A DNA stretch of 64,000 bases from the NCBI RefSeq assembly GCF_013426735.1, contig NZ_AP023272.1:1470501-1534500 (forward strand), in the 5' to 3' direction. Positions 51,148 through 59,742 of this stretch are shown in pieces. The translations under genes were made by a program, and so were the position numbers. The DNA is from Agrobacterium vitis (GTDB lineage: Bacteria > Pseudomonadota > Alphaproteobacteria > Rhizobiales > Rhizobiaceae). The first letter of the stretch is position 1; each line of letters opens with the position of its first letter. The notes below the pieces were generated by a model that made no database searches, was not told the origin of the DNA, and worked only from the letters and a program-made list of their open reading frames with translations.

Positions 51148-52377
51148 ATGGCAAGGGAAATCAAAAAACTGGTACTGGCTTATTCCGGCGGCCTGGATAC
51201 GTCCGTGGTCCTGAAGTGGTTGCAGGTGACCTATAGCTGCGAGATCATCACCTTTACCGCTGATCTTGGGCAGGGCGAAGAGCTTGAACCGGCGCGCCTC
51301 AATGCGCAAAGGCTGGGCATTGAGGATATTCGCATTGTTGATCTTCGAGAAGAATTCGTTCGCGATTTCGTCTTCCCGATGATGCGTGCCAATGCGCTCT
51401 ACGAAGGCCAGTATCTTCTGGGCAGTTCGATTGCCCGACCCTTGATCGCCAAACACCTTATCAGCATTGCTCAGGACGTCGGGGCCGATGCCATTGCCCA
51501 TGGTGCGACTGGCAAGGGCAATGATCAGGTCCGCTTCGAACTGGCCGCCAATGCGCTTGATCCGTCAATCAGTGTCATCGCTCCTTGGCGCATTTGGAGT
51601 ATCCAGTCACGCACGCAGTTGATTGAATACGCGCAGACGCATCAGATCACGATCCCTCACGACAAGCTCGGAGAGGCGCCTTTCTCCACCGATGCGAACC
51701 TGCTGCACACCTCTACCGAAGGCAAGGCTTTGGAAGATCCGTCCGTGGTTGCTCCAGCTCATGTCTATCAGCGGACGGTTGATCCTCTACATGCTCCCGA
51801 TGTGCCCGACATCATCACAATCGGCTTTGAAAAGGGTGATGCCATCTCTCTAAACGGCGAGCATTTATCTCCAGCCGCCTTACTGACAAAATTAAACAGT
51901 TTGGGTGGGCGGCATGGAATTGGCAGGCTCGATCTTGTTGAAAATCGCTTCATCGGCATGAAATCCCGTGGGATCTACGAGACGCCGGGCGGTACCATCT
52001 TGCTTGCTGCGTATCGCGGTATCGAGTCCATTACCCTCGACCGGGCAGCAGCGCATTTGAAGGATGAGATCATGCCCCGGTATGCCGAACTGGTTTACAA
52101 TGGTTTCTGGTTTGCGCCGGAACGGGAGATGTTGCAGGCCTTGATCGACCGAAGCCAGGATTATGTTGCCGGGGAGGTGACAGTGAGCCTCTACAAAGGT
52201 CAGGCGCGCGTCATTGCCCACAAGTCACCCTATTCCCTCTATTCGATGGATCTGGTGACGTTCGAAGAAGGATCGAGCGGCTACGATCACCACGATGCCG
52301 AAGGCTTTATCCGGTTGAACGGACTACGTTTGAAAAGCTGGGGCGCTCGAAACAGAAGCGTTATGCGGTCGAAATGA
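51148..52377 (+). CDS. argG: Argininosuccinate synthase
   Basis: 409 aa, condensing citrulline and aspartate with ATP to argininosuccinate. The PP-loop is [19 protein letters not shown]. Other blocks are [29 protein letters not shown] and [13 protein letters not shown], and the length is that of the family. ATG 51148 follows GGAGACTGG. It has its own divergent Lrp regulator rather than an arginine operon, which suggests a second, specialised copy; rhizobia normally carry argG elsewhere. A RIME-like repeat lies just downstream. Confidence 0.95.
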   Translation: MAREIKKLVLAYSGGLDTSVVLKWLQVTYSCEIITFTADLGQGEELEPARLNAQRLGIEDIRIVDLREEFVRDFVFPMMRANALYEGQYLLGSSIARPLIAKHLISIAQDVGADAIAHGATGKGNDQVRFELAANALDPSISVIAPWRIWSIQSRTQLIEYAQTHQITIPHDKLGEAPFSTDANLLHTSTEGKALEDPSVVAPAHVYQRTVDPLHAPDVPDIITIGFEKGDAISLNGEHLSPAALLTKLNSLGGRHGIGRLDLVENRFIGMKSRGIYETPGGTILLAAYRGIESITLDRAAAHLKDEIMPRYAELVYNGFWFAPEREMLQALIDRSQDYVAGEVTVSLYKGQARVIAHKSPYSLYSMDLVTFEEGSSGYDHHDAEGFIRLNGLRLKSWGARNRSVMRSK

Positions 52378-52428
52378 GATTTGCGCCAATCGCAGGTGTA
52401 TCCTGTTGTGAAAGATCGCGTCCTCTTC

Positions 52429-52532
52429 CGTCATCTTTGGGCTTGTCCCAAGGGTCTGCTGCCGCCCGCCCATGGTTGACTCTACAGGATATCCCACTGT
52501 GGTTAGATGTCCGGCACAGGGCCGAGCATGAC
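52429..52532. repeat. RIME-like palindromic intergenic repeat, copy 1
   Basis: It begins CCGTCATCTTTGGGCTTGTC and ends GGCCGAGCATGAC, with internal palindromes and GTTAGATG in the middle. It matches the organisation of copy 2 at 55638-55742. It occupies most of the 255-base gap between argG and the ABC permease. Confidence 0.75.
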
Positions 52533-52632
52533 AAAGAGGCGCAATGACGCGTTATTAAAATATCAAAAGCCGCCCGCACCATCAGTTGCGAGCGGCTTGC
52601 CGGGAGGAGCATTTACCTTCCGTCAACGCGCC

Positions 52633-53520
52633 TCAATGCGTGTCGAGGCTCTGCTGCGGGCGCCATTTGGCTAGGCGGTTTTCGACCAGTGTCATCACAT
52701 ATTCGGCGGCCAGCGTGATGATCATGACGAGGACGATGGCGGCGAACATGCCGGCGGCGTCGAAGGTGCCTTTGGCAATCGAGATCAACTGACCGATGCC
52801 GTAGCGGGCGCCGACGAATTCGCCGACGATGGCACCGATGATCGCAAAGCCGAAGGAGACGTGCAGGCTGGCGAAGATCCAGCTCATCGCCGATGGCACG
52901 ATCACCGCCTTGGTCACTTGCCAGTCGCTGGCGCCGAGAATGCGGGCATTGGCAATCATGTCCTGGTCGGCTTCACGCACGCCCTGGAAGGCATTGGCGA
53001 ATACGACGAAGAACACCATGATGAAGGCCAGCGCCACCTTGGAGGCAAGGCCGAGGCCCATGATCATGATGAAGATTGGCGCCAGAACCACGCGGGGGAT
53101 AGAGTTGATCGCCTTGATATAGACGGAGAAAATGTCGGACAGCAGCTTGTTGCGGCCAAGGCCGATGCCGACCACCACACCGGCAATCGAGCCGGAGAAG
53201 AAGCCGATCAGCGCCTCTTCCATGGTAATGCCGAGATTGTACCAGAGCGAGCCTTCCGTGGTGCCATTGACGGCCCAGTCATAGATCCGCTCCACCACCG
53301 CATAGGGGCTGGCATAGAAGAACGGGTCGATCCAGGTCTGGTCGGAAGCCACCTGCCAGAGCGTCAGCACGCCTACCAGAATGGCGATCTGCCAGAACAG
53401 CACGATCTGCTTGCGGCGCTTGACGGATTTCAGCGCTGCGGCCTCTATTTCCTTGTCGGATGTGCCGGCGCGAAAGGTGGCCGCAGGGGTGGCCGGGCTT
53501 TGCATACTAATGTCTGCCAT
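52633..53520 (-). CDS. ABC transporter permease (NitT/TauT family)
   Basis: About 295 aa from ATG 53520 (MADISMQSPATPAAT). Around six hydrophobic segments are visible. The BPD_transp_1 EAA-type loop is FQGVREADQDMIANARILGA, and ASKVALAFIMVFFVVFANA is one of the helices. It forms a complete importer with the ATPase (13 bases upstream) and the solute-binding protein. The substrate is discussed under the binding protein. Confidence 0.93.
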   Translation of the reverse strand: MADISMQSPATPAATFRAGTSDKEIEAAALKSVKRRKQIVLFWQIAILVGVLTLWQVASDQTWIDPFFYASPYAVVERIYDWAVNGTTEGSLWYNLGITMEEALIGFFSGSIAGVVVGIGLGRNKLLSDIFSVYIKAINSIPRVVLAPIFIMIMGLGLASKVALAFIMVFFVVFANAFQGVREADQDMIANARILGASDWQVTKAVIVPSAMSWIFASLHVSFGFAIIGAIVGEFVGARYGIGQLISIAKGTFDAAGMFAAIVLVMIITLAAEYVMTLVENRLAKWRPQQSLDTH

Positions 53521-53533
53521 AATTCTATCCTCC

Positions 53534-54352
53534 TCAGGCGGCTTCGCTGGCGCGGCGGTAGCTGGTTTCCACTTCCTGGCGCATGTCTTCCCAGATCGTC
53601 TTGCAATATTCGACGAATTCCGGCTCGTAGCGGATCTCGGAGACAACACGCGGGCGCGGCAGCGCGATGGGGTAGACGGATTTCACTGTGGCCGGACCGG
53701 CGGTCAGCACATAGACCTTGTCGGCCAGCGCCACGGCTTCTTCCAGATCGTGGGTGACGAAAATTACCGAGGCCTTGCGCTCGGCCCAAAGCTTCAGCAA
53801 TTCCTCATGCATCACGGTACGGGTCTGCACGTCTAGCGCCGAGAAGGGCTCGTCCATCAGCAGGATTTCCGGCTCGTTGATGAAGGTTTGGGCCAAGGCC
53901 ACCCGCTTCCTCATGCCGCCTGAGAGCTGGTGGGGATAGTGATGCAGGAACTTGCCAAGGCCGACGCGGGCCAGCCAGTCTTTCGCCAGCTTTTCTGCTT
54001 CGGTTTTGGATTTGCCGCGAAACAGCGGGCCAGCCATGACATTGTCGATGACATTCTTCCACGGAAACAGCGCATCCTTCTGGAAGGCGAAGCCGACGCG
54101 CGGGTCGATGCCGTTGACCGGGCCGCCCATCAGCCGCACTTCGCCAGCGCTGGGCTTTGCAAGGCCGGTGACAAGGTTAAGCGTGGTGGATTTGCCGCAG
54201 CCGGTCGGGCCGACGACGGCAACGAATTCGCCGCGCTCCACCGCCATGTTGAAATCTTTCAGCGCGGTCAGCGTCTTGCCGGTGGGGGAGACGAAACGGC
54301 GCGTCACATTGATGAGTTCAATAGCCGGGGTCCGGCTCTGATCTTTGGCCAT
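53534..54352 (-). CDS. ABC transporter ATP-binding protein (NitT/TauT family)
   Basis: 272 aa. Walker A is VGPTGCGKSTTL, Q-loop GFAFQKDALFPWKNV, signature LSGGMRKRVALAQ, Walker B ILLMDEPFSALD and H-loop VTHDLEEAV. It energises import through the adjacent permease. The signature has MRKR where QRQR is common, a frequent variant in this family. Confidence 0.95.
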   Translation of the reverse strand: MAKDQSRTPAIELINVTRRFVSPTGKTLTALKDFNMAVERGEFVAVVGPTGCGKSTTLNLVTGLAKPSAGEVRLMGGPVNGIDPRVGFAFQKDALFPWKNVIDNVMAGPLFRGKSKTEAEKLAKDWLARVGLGKFLHHYPHQLSGGMRKRVALAQTFINEPEILLMDEPFSALDVQTRTVMHEELLKLWAERKASVIFVTHDLEEAVALADKVYVLTAGPATVKSVYPIALPRPRVVSEIRYEPEFVEYCKTIWEDMRQEVETSYRRASEAA

Positions 54353-54445
54353 GGGACATCCTTCCGGCGAGCGTCAGGCCCGCAGAGTGTGATCGTTAAA
54401 GGAGAGGAAAGGGCCGCCCGGCCAAGTGACTGGCGGCCCTGAAAA

Positions 54446-55465
54446 TCAGAACTTGGCGTTCTTGACGAATTCGGTCGTATAGGTCTTGGACAGGTCGATC
54501 TTCTTGCCCTTGACGTTCTTGGAAAATTCCGAGAGCACGGCCAGAACCGTCGGCGGGCCATCTTCCGGCATCACGCCATCGGGGGTGAACATACCCTTGC
54601 CAGCGTCTAGAGCCTTGATATAGCCCTCCTTATCGCCAACGTAGAAATCCTTCGGCATTTTTTCAGCGATTTCAGCCGCCGAATGGGTGTTGATGAATTT
54701 CAGCGTCTTGACGAAGGCGTTGGCAAGCTTCTGTACCTCTTCCTTATGCTCCTTGACCCAGGCGGTTTCCATATAGAGAGAGGCGGCCGGATAGGTGCCG
54801 CCCAGTGCTTCGCGGGTCTTGTCCACAGTGCGCAGATCGACCAGAACCGAGGCTTCACCGGTCTTGACCATGCGCGAAATCGTCGGCTCGGTGGTCATGC
54901 CGCCCTGGATGCTGGCCTGCTGCATGGCGGCAATGAACGTGCCGCCCGCGCCGACCGGAATAGTAACGATCTCGCCCGGCTTCAAGCCTGCCTTGGAGGC
55001 CATGTAAAGGGTGAGGAAATTGGTGGAGGAGCCAAGCCCGGTCACACCCAGCGTCTTGCCCTTGAAATCGGCAAAGCTCTTGATTTCCGGGTTCTTGGTC
55101 GAGACCAGCTCGACTTCGCCCGGCGCCTGGCTGAACTGTACGACCGATTCGACGAACTTGCCCTTGGCTTGCAGATCGACGCAATGGTCATAGAAACCGA
55201 CCACGCCGTGCACGGCGCCAGCCAGAAGCTGGTTTTCGGCATCGACGCCAGCCGCTTCGTTCAGCAGCTCGACATCAAGGCCTTCTTCCTTGAAATAGCC
55301 AAGGCTCTCGGTCAGTTTGGCGGGCAGATAGATCTGCTTTTCAAAACCGCCGACCATAATGGTGATCTTTTCGGCAGCCTGCGACAACGCGGTGCTGGCC
55401 GTCAGGCTGGCAGCAGCGACAGCGCAAAGCGAAATGGCGCGGAACAATTGGCGTGTGGAACGCAT
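54446..55465 (-). CDS. ABC transporter substrate-binding protein (NMT1/SsuA-like)
   Basis: 339 aa from ATG 55465, preceded by GAGGAGGATA. The signal peptide is MRSTRQLFRAISLCAVAAAS with cleavage near SQAAEK. The mature part is an NMT1/SsuA-like periplasmic binding protein: ESLGYFKEEGLDVELLNEAAG, GKTLGVTGLGSSTNFLTLY and QQASIQGGMTTEPTISRM. The NitT/TauT class carries nitrate, sulfonates, bicarbonate, pyrimidine precursors or other small compounds. Lying next to guaD and puuD, an imported purine or its breakdown product is likely, but this is context only. Confidence 0.92.
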   Translation of the reverse strand: MRSTRQLFRAISLCAVAAASLTASTALSQAAEKITIMVGGFEKQIYLPAKLTESLGYFKEEGLDVELLNEAAGVDAENQLLAGAVHGVVGFYDHCVDLQAKGKFVESVVQFSQAPGEVELVSTKNPEIKSFADFKGKTLGVTGLGSSTNFLTLYMASKAGLKPGEIVTIPVGAGGTFIAAMQQASIQGGMTTEPTISRMVKTGEASVLVDLRTVDKTREALGGTYPAASLYMETAWVKEHKEEVQKLANAFVKTLKFINTHSAAEIAEKMPKDFYVGDKEGYIKALDAGKGMFTPDGVMPEDGPPTVLAVLSEFSKNVKGKKIDLSKTYTTEFVKNAKF

Positions 55466-55637
55466 GGATATTATCCTCCTCTGGGTCAATCTCCGTGGCG
55501 CGCTCCCCGGCGCGTCTCCTCCACGGGATGGTGGAGCGTTTGTAGCAGTGCTAGCTTTCAGTCAGCTTTCAGAGGGCGAAAAAATCAATGGATTGTTAAA
55601 TCTGCCAGTTGATTGACAAACCCCGATCTCGGCATTT

Positions 55638-55742
55638 CGTCATCCTCGGGCTTGTCCCGAGAATCTGCTGTCGCTGAATAAACCATTGACGTTGTTGGTT
55701 AAATTAACGTGCTTAGATGCTCGGCACGAGGCCGAGCATGAC
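55638..55742. repeat. RIME-like palindromic intergenic repeat, copy 2
   Basis: CGTCATCCTCGGGCTTGTCC, then internal palindromes CTCGGGCTTGTCCCGAG and GCTCGGCACGAGGCCGAGC, and the closing CATGAC. It aligns in order with 52429-52532. It sits in the 320-base gap between guaD and the binding-protein gene, where no ORF is seen. Confidence 0.82.
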
Positions 55743-55784
55743 GTCGAGGATAAATACAGGGTTTGTCAGCAGTCTGCTGTATTG

Positions 55785-57092
55785 TTAAATCCGCGGCTTC
55801 GAAGCCGCGCCCGCCACATAGGTTTCCACCACCACCCGGTCGTCGCCGAGCGTCTGCATCAGGAACAGTTCCTCGGTCAGCGAGGTTACAGCTTCCATTT
55901 TCAGTGCCATGGCCGGGGTGGCATGGGCGTTCAGCACCACCAGATCGGCCTCGGTGCCGGGTTCTAGCGTGCCGATCCTGTCGGAGAGTGACAGGGCCTC
56001 AGCATTGCCCAGCGTCATATGGTAGAAACTGTCGAGCGGGTTCAGCCGTTCGCCCAGCAATTGCTGGATCTTGTAGGCCTCATCAAGGGTGCGCAGCATC
56101 GAATAGCTGGTGCCGCCGCCGATATCGGTGGCAAGGGCAACGCGCACCGGCTTGTTCCGCCGCTGGATGGCTTTCAGCGGAAACAGGCCGGAGCCGAGGA
56201 ACAGGTTTGACGTTGGGCAATGCACTGCGACCGAACCTGACTCTGCGAGAGCATCGGCTTCACGCTCCGAAAGGTGGATCGCGTGACCGAACAGAGTTTT
56301 ACGCCCAAGCAGGCCGTAGCGGGCGTAGATATCCGTATAGTCGGTTGACTCAGGGTAAAGACTGGCGGTGAAGTCAATTTCCTCGCGGTTCTCAGAGAGA
56401 TGCGTCTGGATATGGAGATCAGGGAATTCATGGGCCAGCGCCTGGGTCCGCTCCATCTGCTCGGGCGTCGAGGTGATAGCAAAGCGCGGGGTGATGGCGA
56501 CGAGGTTGCGTCCGCGTCCTTGCCAGCTTTCGATCAGCTCCTTGGTCTCGTCATAGCCGCTTTGCGGCGTGTCCAGCAGGCCCTGCGGCGCATTGCGGTC
56601 CATCATCACCTTGCCGGCGATCATCCGTGTGCCGCGCCGGGCGCTCTCGGCAAAGAAGGCATCCGCCGAGGTCTTGTGGACCGAGCAATAGGCCACCGCC
56701 GTCGTCGTGCCTTGGCGCAGGAATTCATCGAAGAAATGGGTGGCGATCCGCGCCGCGTGGGCGGTTTCAACGAAGCGGCACTCCTCCGGGAAGGTATAGG
56801 TGTTCAGCCATTCCAGCAGATTGGCGGCATAGGAGCCGATCACCTGCATTTGCGGAAAATGCACATGGCAGTCGATAAATCCGGGCAGAATCAGATGCGG
56901 GCGATGGTCAATCTCCACGGTCTGCGCGTCGGCCTCTGCCTTGACACTGTCATAGGCACCGGATGCGAGGATCAGGCCGTTTTCCACCAAGACTGCGCCA
57001 TCGCTTTCATAGATGTAGCTGGCGGTATCGGTGATGTCGCGGGGCTGGCTGCGGAAGGAGAGCAGGCGTCCACGGATCAGGGTCTTTGTCAT
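55785..57092 (-). CDS. guaD: Guanine deaminase
   Basis: 435 aa, an amidohydrolase that converts guanine to xanthine. The zinc ligands are in LPGFIDCHVHFPQ (H-x-H), IQTHLSENREE, LFGHAIHLSE and LATDIGGGTSYSML (Asp). GuaD-specific blocks include FPEECRF and CPTSNLFLGSGLFPL. Length is typical (about 430-440). It overlaps the end of puuD by one base, forming an operon, and feeds the xanthine dehydrogenase encoded at 62-64 kb. Confidence 0.95.
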   Translation of the reverse strand: MTKTLIRGRLLSFRSQPRDITDTASYIYESDGAVLVENGLILASGAYDSVKAEADAQTVEIDHRPHLILPGFIDCHVHFPQMQVIGSYAANLLEWLNTYTFPEECRFVETAHAARIATHFFDEFLRQGTTTAVAYCSVHKTSADAFFAESARRGTRMIAGKVMMDRNAPQGLLDTPQSGYDETKELIESWQGRGRNLVAITPRFAITSTPEQMERTQALAHEFPDLHIQTHLSENREEIDFTASLYPESTDYTDIYARYGLLGRKTLFGHAIHLSEREADALAESGSVAVHCPTSNLFLGSGLFPLKAIQRRNKPVRVALATDIGGGTSYSMLRTLDEAYKIQQLLGERLNPLDSFYHMTLGNAEALSLSDRIGTLEPGTEADLVVLNAHATPAMALKMEAVTSLTEELFLMQTLGDDRVVVETYVAGAASKPRI

Positions 57093-58324
57093 TACGGGCT
57101 TTTGCCTTTCACAGCACTTTCATACCAGGCAACCAACAGGGCGCGTTCCTGAGGCGTGACCTCCGAAACATTGCCGGGCGGCATGGCGTGGCTTCGTCCG
57201 GCCTGGATATAGATCTCCCGGGCATGCGCCGCAATCTCGGCATCGGTTTCGAATTTGACGTTCTTGGGCGCAAATGTCAGCCCGTCCCAGACTGGCTCCG
57301 CCGCATGGCACATGGAACAGCGCGCCTGGACGATATCGCGGGCGCTGCCAAAATGTGCATCCGCCATGAATTGCTGCTGCATGGGAGACAGGGCGGCATG
57401 CTCGCCAGTATCAGGTTTCTGCACGGTGGAAAGCCACATGATGATGATGAAAATCACCGTGGTCAGCATCCAGGTCCAGATCGGGCGGCCTTTGCGGGCA
57501 TGGGTGGTGTTGAACCAGTGGCGGATGGTGACGCCCATCAGGAACACAAGCGCGGCGATAATCCAATTATAGGCGGTGGCGAAGGCCAGCGGATAATGGT
57601 TGGACAGCATGAAAAACACGACGGGAAGCGTCAGGTAGTTGTTGTGCAGCGAGCGCTGCTTGGCAATCATGCCGTATTTCGGGTCGGGTTTACGCCCCGC
57701 AATCAGGTCGGCCACCACGACGCGCTGGTTGGGCATGATGATGAAGAACACATTGGCGGTCATGATCGTCGCGGTAAACGCGCCCAGATGCAGGAAGGCG
57801 GCACGCCCGGTAAACACCTGCGTATAGCCCCAGGCCATCGCGACCAGCAGGATATAGAGCAGGACCATCAGCCCCCAGGTATTCTTGCCGATCGGGGATT
57901 TGCACAGCAGGTCGTAGCAGATCCAGCCGATGGCAAGCGAAGCCATCGACAGGCCGATGGCCTGCGGTTGGGTAAGGTCGAGCACGCTACGGTCGATCAA
58001 AAACAGATCGGCCCCGCCGTAATAGACCACGCAGAGCATGGCAAAGCCGGAGAGCCATGTGGCGTAGCTTTCCCATTTGAACCAGGTCAGATGCTGCGGC
58101 ATCGAGGCAGGTGCCACCAGATATTTCTGCACATGGTAAAAGCCGCCGCCATGCACCTGCCATTCCTCGCCATAGACACCTTCCGGCATGCCTGGGCGTT
58201 TGACGAGCCCCAGATCCAGCGCGATGAAATAGAAGGAAGAACCGATCCAGGCGATGGCGGTGACGACATGCAGCCAGCGGACCGCAAAAGCCAGCCATTC
58301 CCAGGCGATGGCGAATTCATACAT
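57092..58324 (-). CDS. puuD: Urate hydroxylase PuuD (membrane-anchored, cytochrome c fused)
   Basis: About 410 aa from ATG 58324 (MYEFAIAWEWLAF). The frame extends upstream to 58495 but into the non-homologous region next to the LysR gene. An N-terminal membrane domain with about eight hydrophobic helices (DUF989, for example FAVRWLHVVTAIAWIGSSFY) is followed by a C-terminal cytochrome c domain with the haem-binding CSMCH (about 320). PuuD oxidises urate to 5-hydroxyisourate without producing H2O2, passing electrons to haem. UraH and UraD complete the route to allantoin. LysR regulates from upstream. Confidence 0.94.
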   Translation of the reverse strand: MYEFAIAWEWLAFAVRWLHVVTAIAWIGSSFYFIALDLGLVKRPGMPEGVYGEEWQVHGGGFYHVQKYLVAPASMPQHLTWFKWESYATWLSGFAMLCVVYYGGADLFLIDRSVLDLTQPQAIGLSMASLAIGWICYDLLCKSPIGKNTWGLMVLLYILLVAMAWGYTQVFTGRAAFLHLGAFTATIMTANVFFIIMPNQRVVVADLIAGRKPDPKYGMIAKQRSLHNNYLTLPVVFFMLSNHYPLAFATAYNWIIAALVFLMGVTIRHWFNTTHARKGRPIWTWMLTTVIFIIIMWLSTVQKPDTGEHAALSPMQQQFMADAHFGSARDIVQARCSMCHAAEPVWDGLTFAPKNVKFETDAEIAAHAREIYIQAGRSHAMPPGNVSEVTPQERALLVAWYESAVKGKSP

Positions 58325-58448
58325 GGTTGACCTCTTTGACTCTCCCGACCAGAAACATTGCAAAATACTGGCGGCCAAGGGAAGGGCACATTTTCGCAGA
58401 TGTGCAAAAATATGTGCATGCGTATGTTTTAGGCAGATTGGGCGGGGA

Positions 58449-59366
58449 TCAGGACGTATGGACACCGTTCCGTTCGAAGGGCGGCAGGCTTGCAATCAGC
58501 CATTGGTGAAAGGCTTTGACCTTCGGCATGGTCCGGCGCGATGCCGGGTAAACCAGCCAATAGATCTGGTCATCACCCAGCAGCAGGTCGAAGGGCTGGA
58601 TTAGGCGGCCGGATGCGAGTTCTTCCTCGACATAGAAGGGGCTGAGAATGGCGACGCCATGTCCGGCCATAGCCGCACCGGCTTGAAGGTCGAGGGCGCC
58701 CTGCGCGTCGAGGCCGATAGAGGCTGGCAGGGGAGAGGCAATGCCAGCGCTGTGAAACCAGTCCGCCCACCAATCCTCGCAACTGCTCACGCGCGGCAGT
58801 TTGAGTAGATCTGCGGGTTCGCGGATGCCGCCAATGCTGTCGGCCAGCGCCGGACTGAGCATGGGCGCATAATCCAGCTTCAAAATCGGATGACAGATCA
58901 ATCCGGGCACCGGCTCCTTGCCGATATGAATGCCGACATCGCCACCGTCACGGGCAAAATCCCGCTGCTTCCCATCGCTTCGCAGCAACCGCACGGCAAT
59001 ACCCGGATGCAGGAGTTGAAAGCTGCCGAGATGGCGCGCCAGCCAGTGGGAGGCGAAGGTCGGCGTGGAATGGATTTCCAGAACTTCGCTTGCCTCATGC
59101 CGTGCCAGTGCCACGGCCTCGCGCAGCAACTCAAAGCCTTCCCGCGTTTTCGGCAGCAGCCGCTCCCCGGCCTCGGTCAGGCTAATCTGCCTTGATGTCC
59201 GCAGAAACAGTAGCGCACCGAGATTATCCTCCAGCAACTTGATCTGGTAGCTCACCGCCGTCTGCGTCATGCCTAGCTCTTCAGCGGCGCGGGTAAAGCC
59301 ATTGTGGCGGGCGACGGCCTCGAACACCCGCAGCGCATTGACGGGAAACTGTTTCGACAATTTCAT
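58449..59366 (-). CDS. LysR-family regulator (GcvA-like), likely of the purine genes
   Basis: 305 aa from ATG 59366 (MKLSKQFPVNALRVFEAVAR). The N-terminal HTH is FTRAAEELGMTQTAVSYQIK, and the LysR substrate-binding domain spans about 90-300. This resembles GcvA-type regulators. It is on the same strand and directly upstream of puuD (124-base gap), so it probably controls puuD and guaD; a purine or urate effector is inferred. Confidence 0.9.
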   Translation of the reverse strand: MKLSKQFPVNALRVFEAVARHNGFTRAAEELGMTQTAVSYQIKLLEDNLGALLFLRTSRQISLTEAGERLLPKTREGFELLREAVALARHEASEVLEIHSTPTFASHWLARHLGSFQLLHPGIAVRLLRSDGKQRDFARDGGDVGIHIGKEPVPGLICHPILKLDYAPMLSPALADSIGGIREPADLLKLPRVSSCEDWWADWFHSAGIASPLPASIGLDAQGALDLQAGAAMAGHGVAILSPFYVEEELASGRLIQPFDLLLGDDQIYWLVYPASRRTMPKVKAFHQWLIASLPPFERNGVHTS

Positions 59367-59523
59367 CGGATAAGCTCTCTTTATGGATGAGCATCGTAAT
59401 CCGATTGGATTGTTGAGGCAATTGCCGCCAATATTCACATATCAAGCCGGGTGTGGCTGCTGAATTTATGCCTCTTCCCGCCCGGTCTCATACATCAATA
59501 GATTTTAGGGAGCGCGGAGCATT

Positions 59524-59742
59524 ATGCCATCTGCGAAAGCATTGTCATGCCTCGTTGCGAGGCTTTTTAGCACGATGATGAGCGGTCTTTCTGGTCCGAA
59601 ACACCATCGTCGAAGCCAAGATTTGCCAGAGGATCTGAGGCGGGATGTCGGCCTTGACGATAGGGTGCCGGAGCAGGTTGCCGATGGCGTCTGGTTGCCC
59701 GCCAGCAGGCTCAGGCATTTGCTGCAAGGCGCTCTTCGTTGA
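59524..59742 (+). CDS. Small DUF1127-like basic protein, overlapping the sulfotransferase end
   Basis: A 72-aa ORF preceded by GGGAGCGCGGAGC at ATG 59524. The middle, SQDLPEDLRRDVGLDD, resembles the LxDIGLxR region of DUF1127-type small proteins in rhizobia. The last 31 bases overlap the convergent sulfotransferase gene. Identification rests on this short pattern and a plausible ribosome site only. Confidence 0.5.
   Translation: MPSAKALSCLVARLFSTMMSGLSGPKHHRRSQDLPEDLRRDVGLDDRVPEQVADGVWLPASRLRHLLQGALR

Noticed and set aside
57086-58330. 414-codon plus-strand frame opposite puuD
   Set aside because: It is an antisense shadow of a membrane protein, with no ribosome site or recognisable domain.
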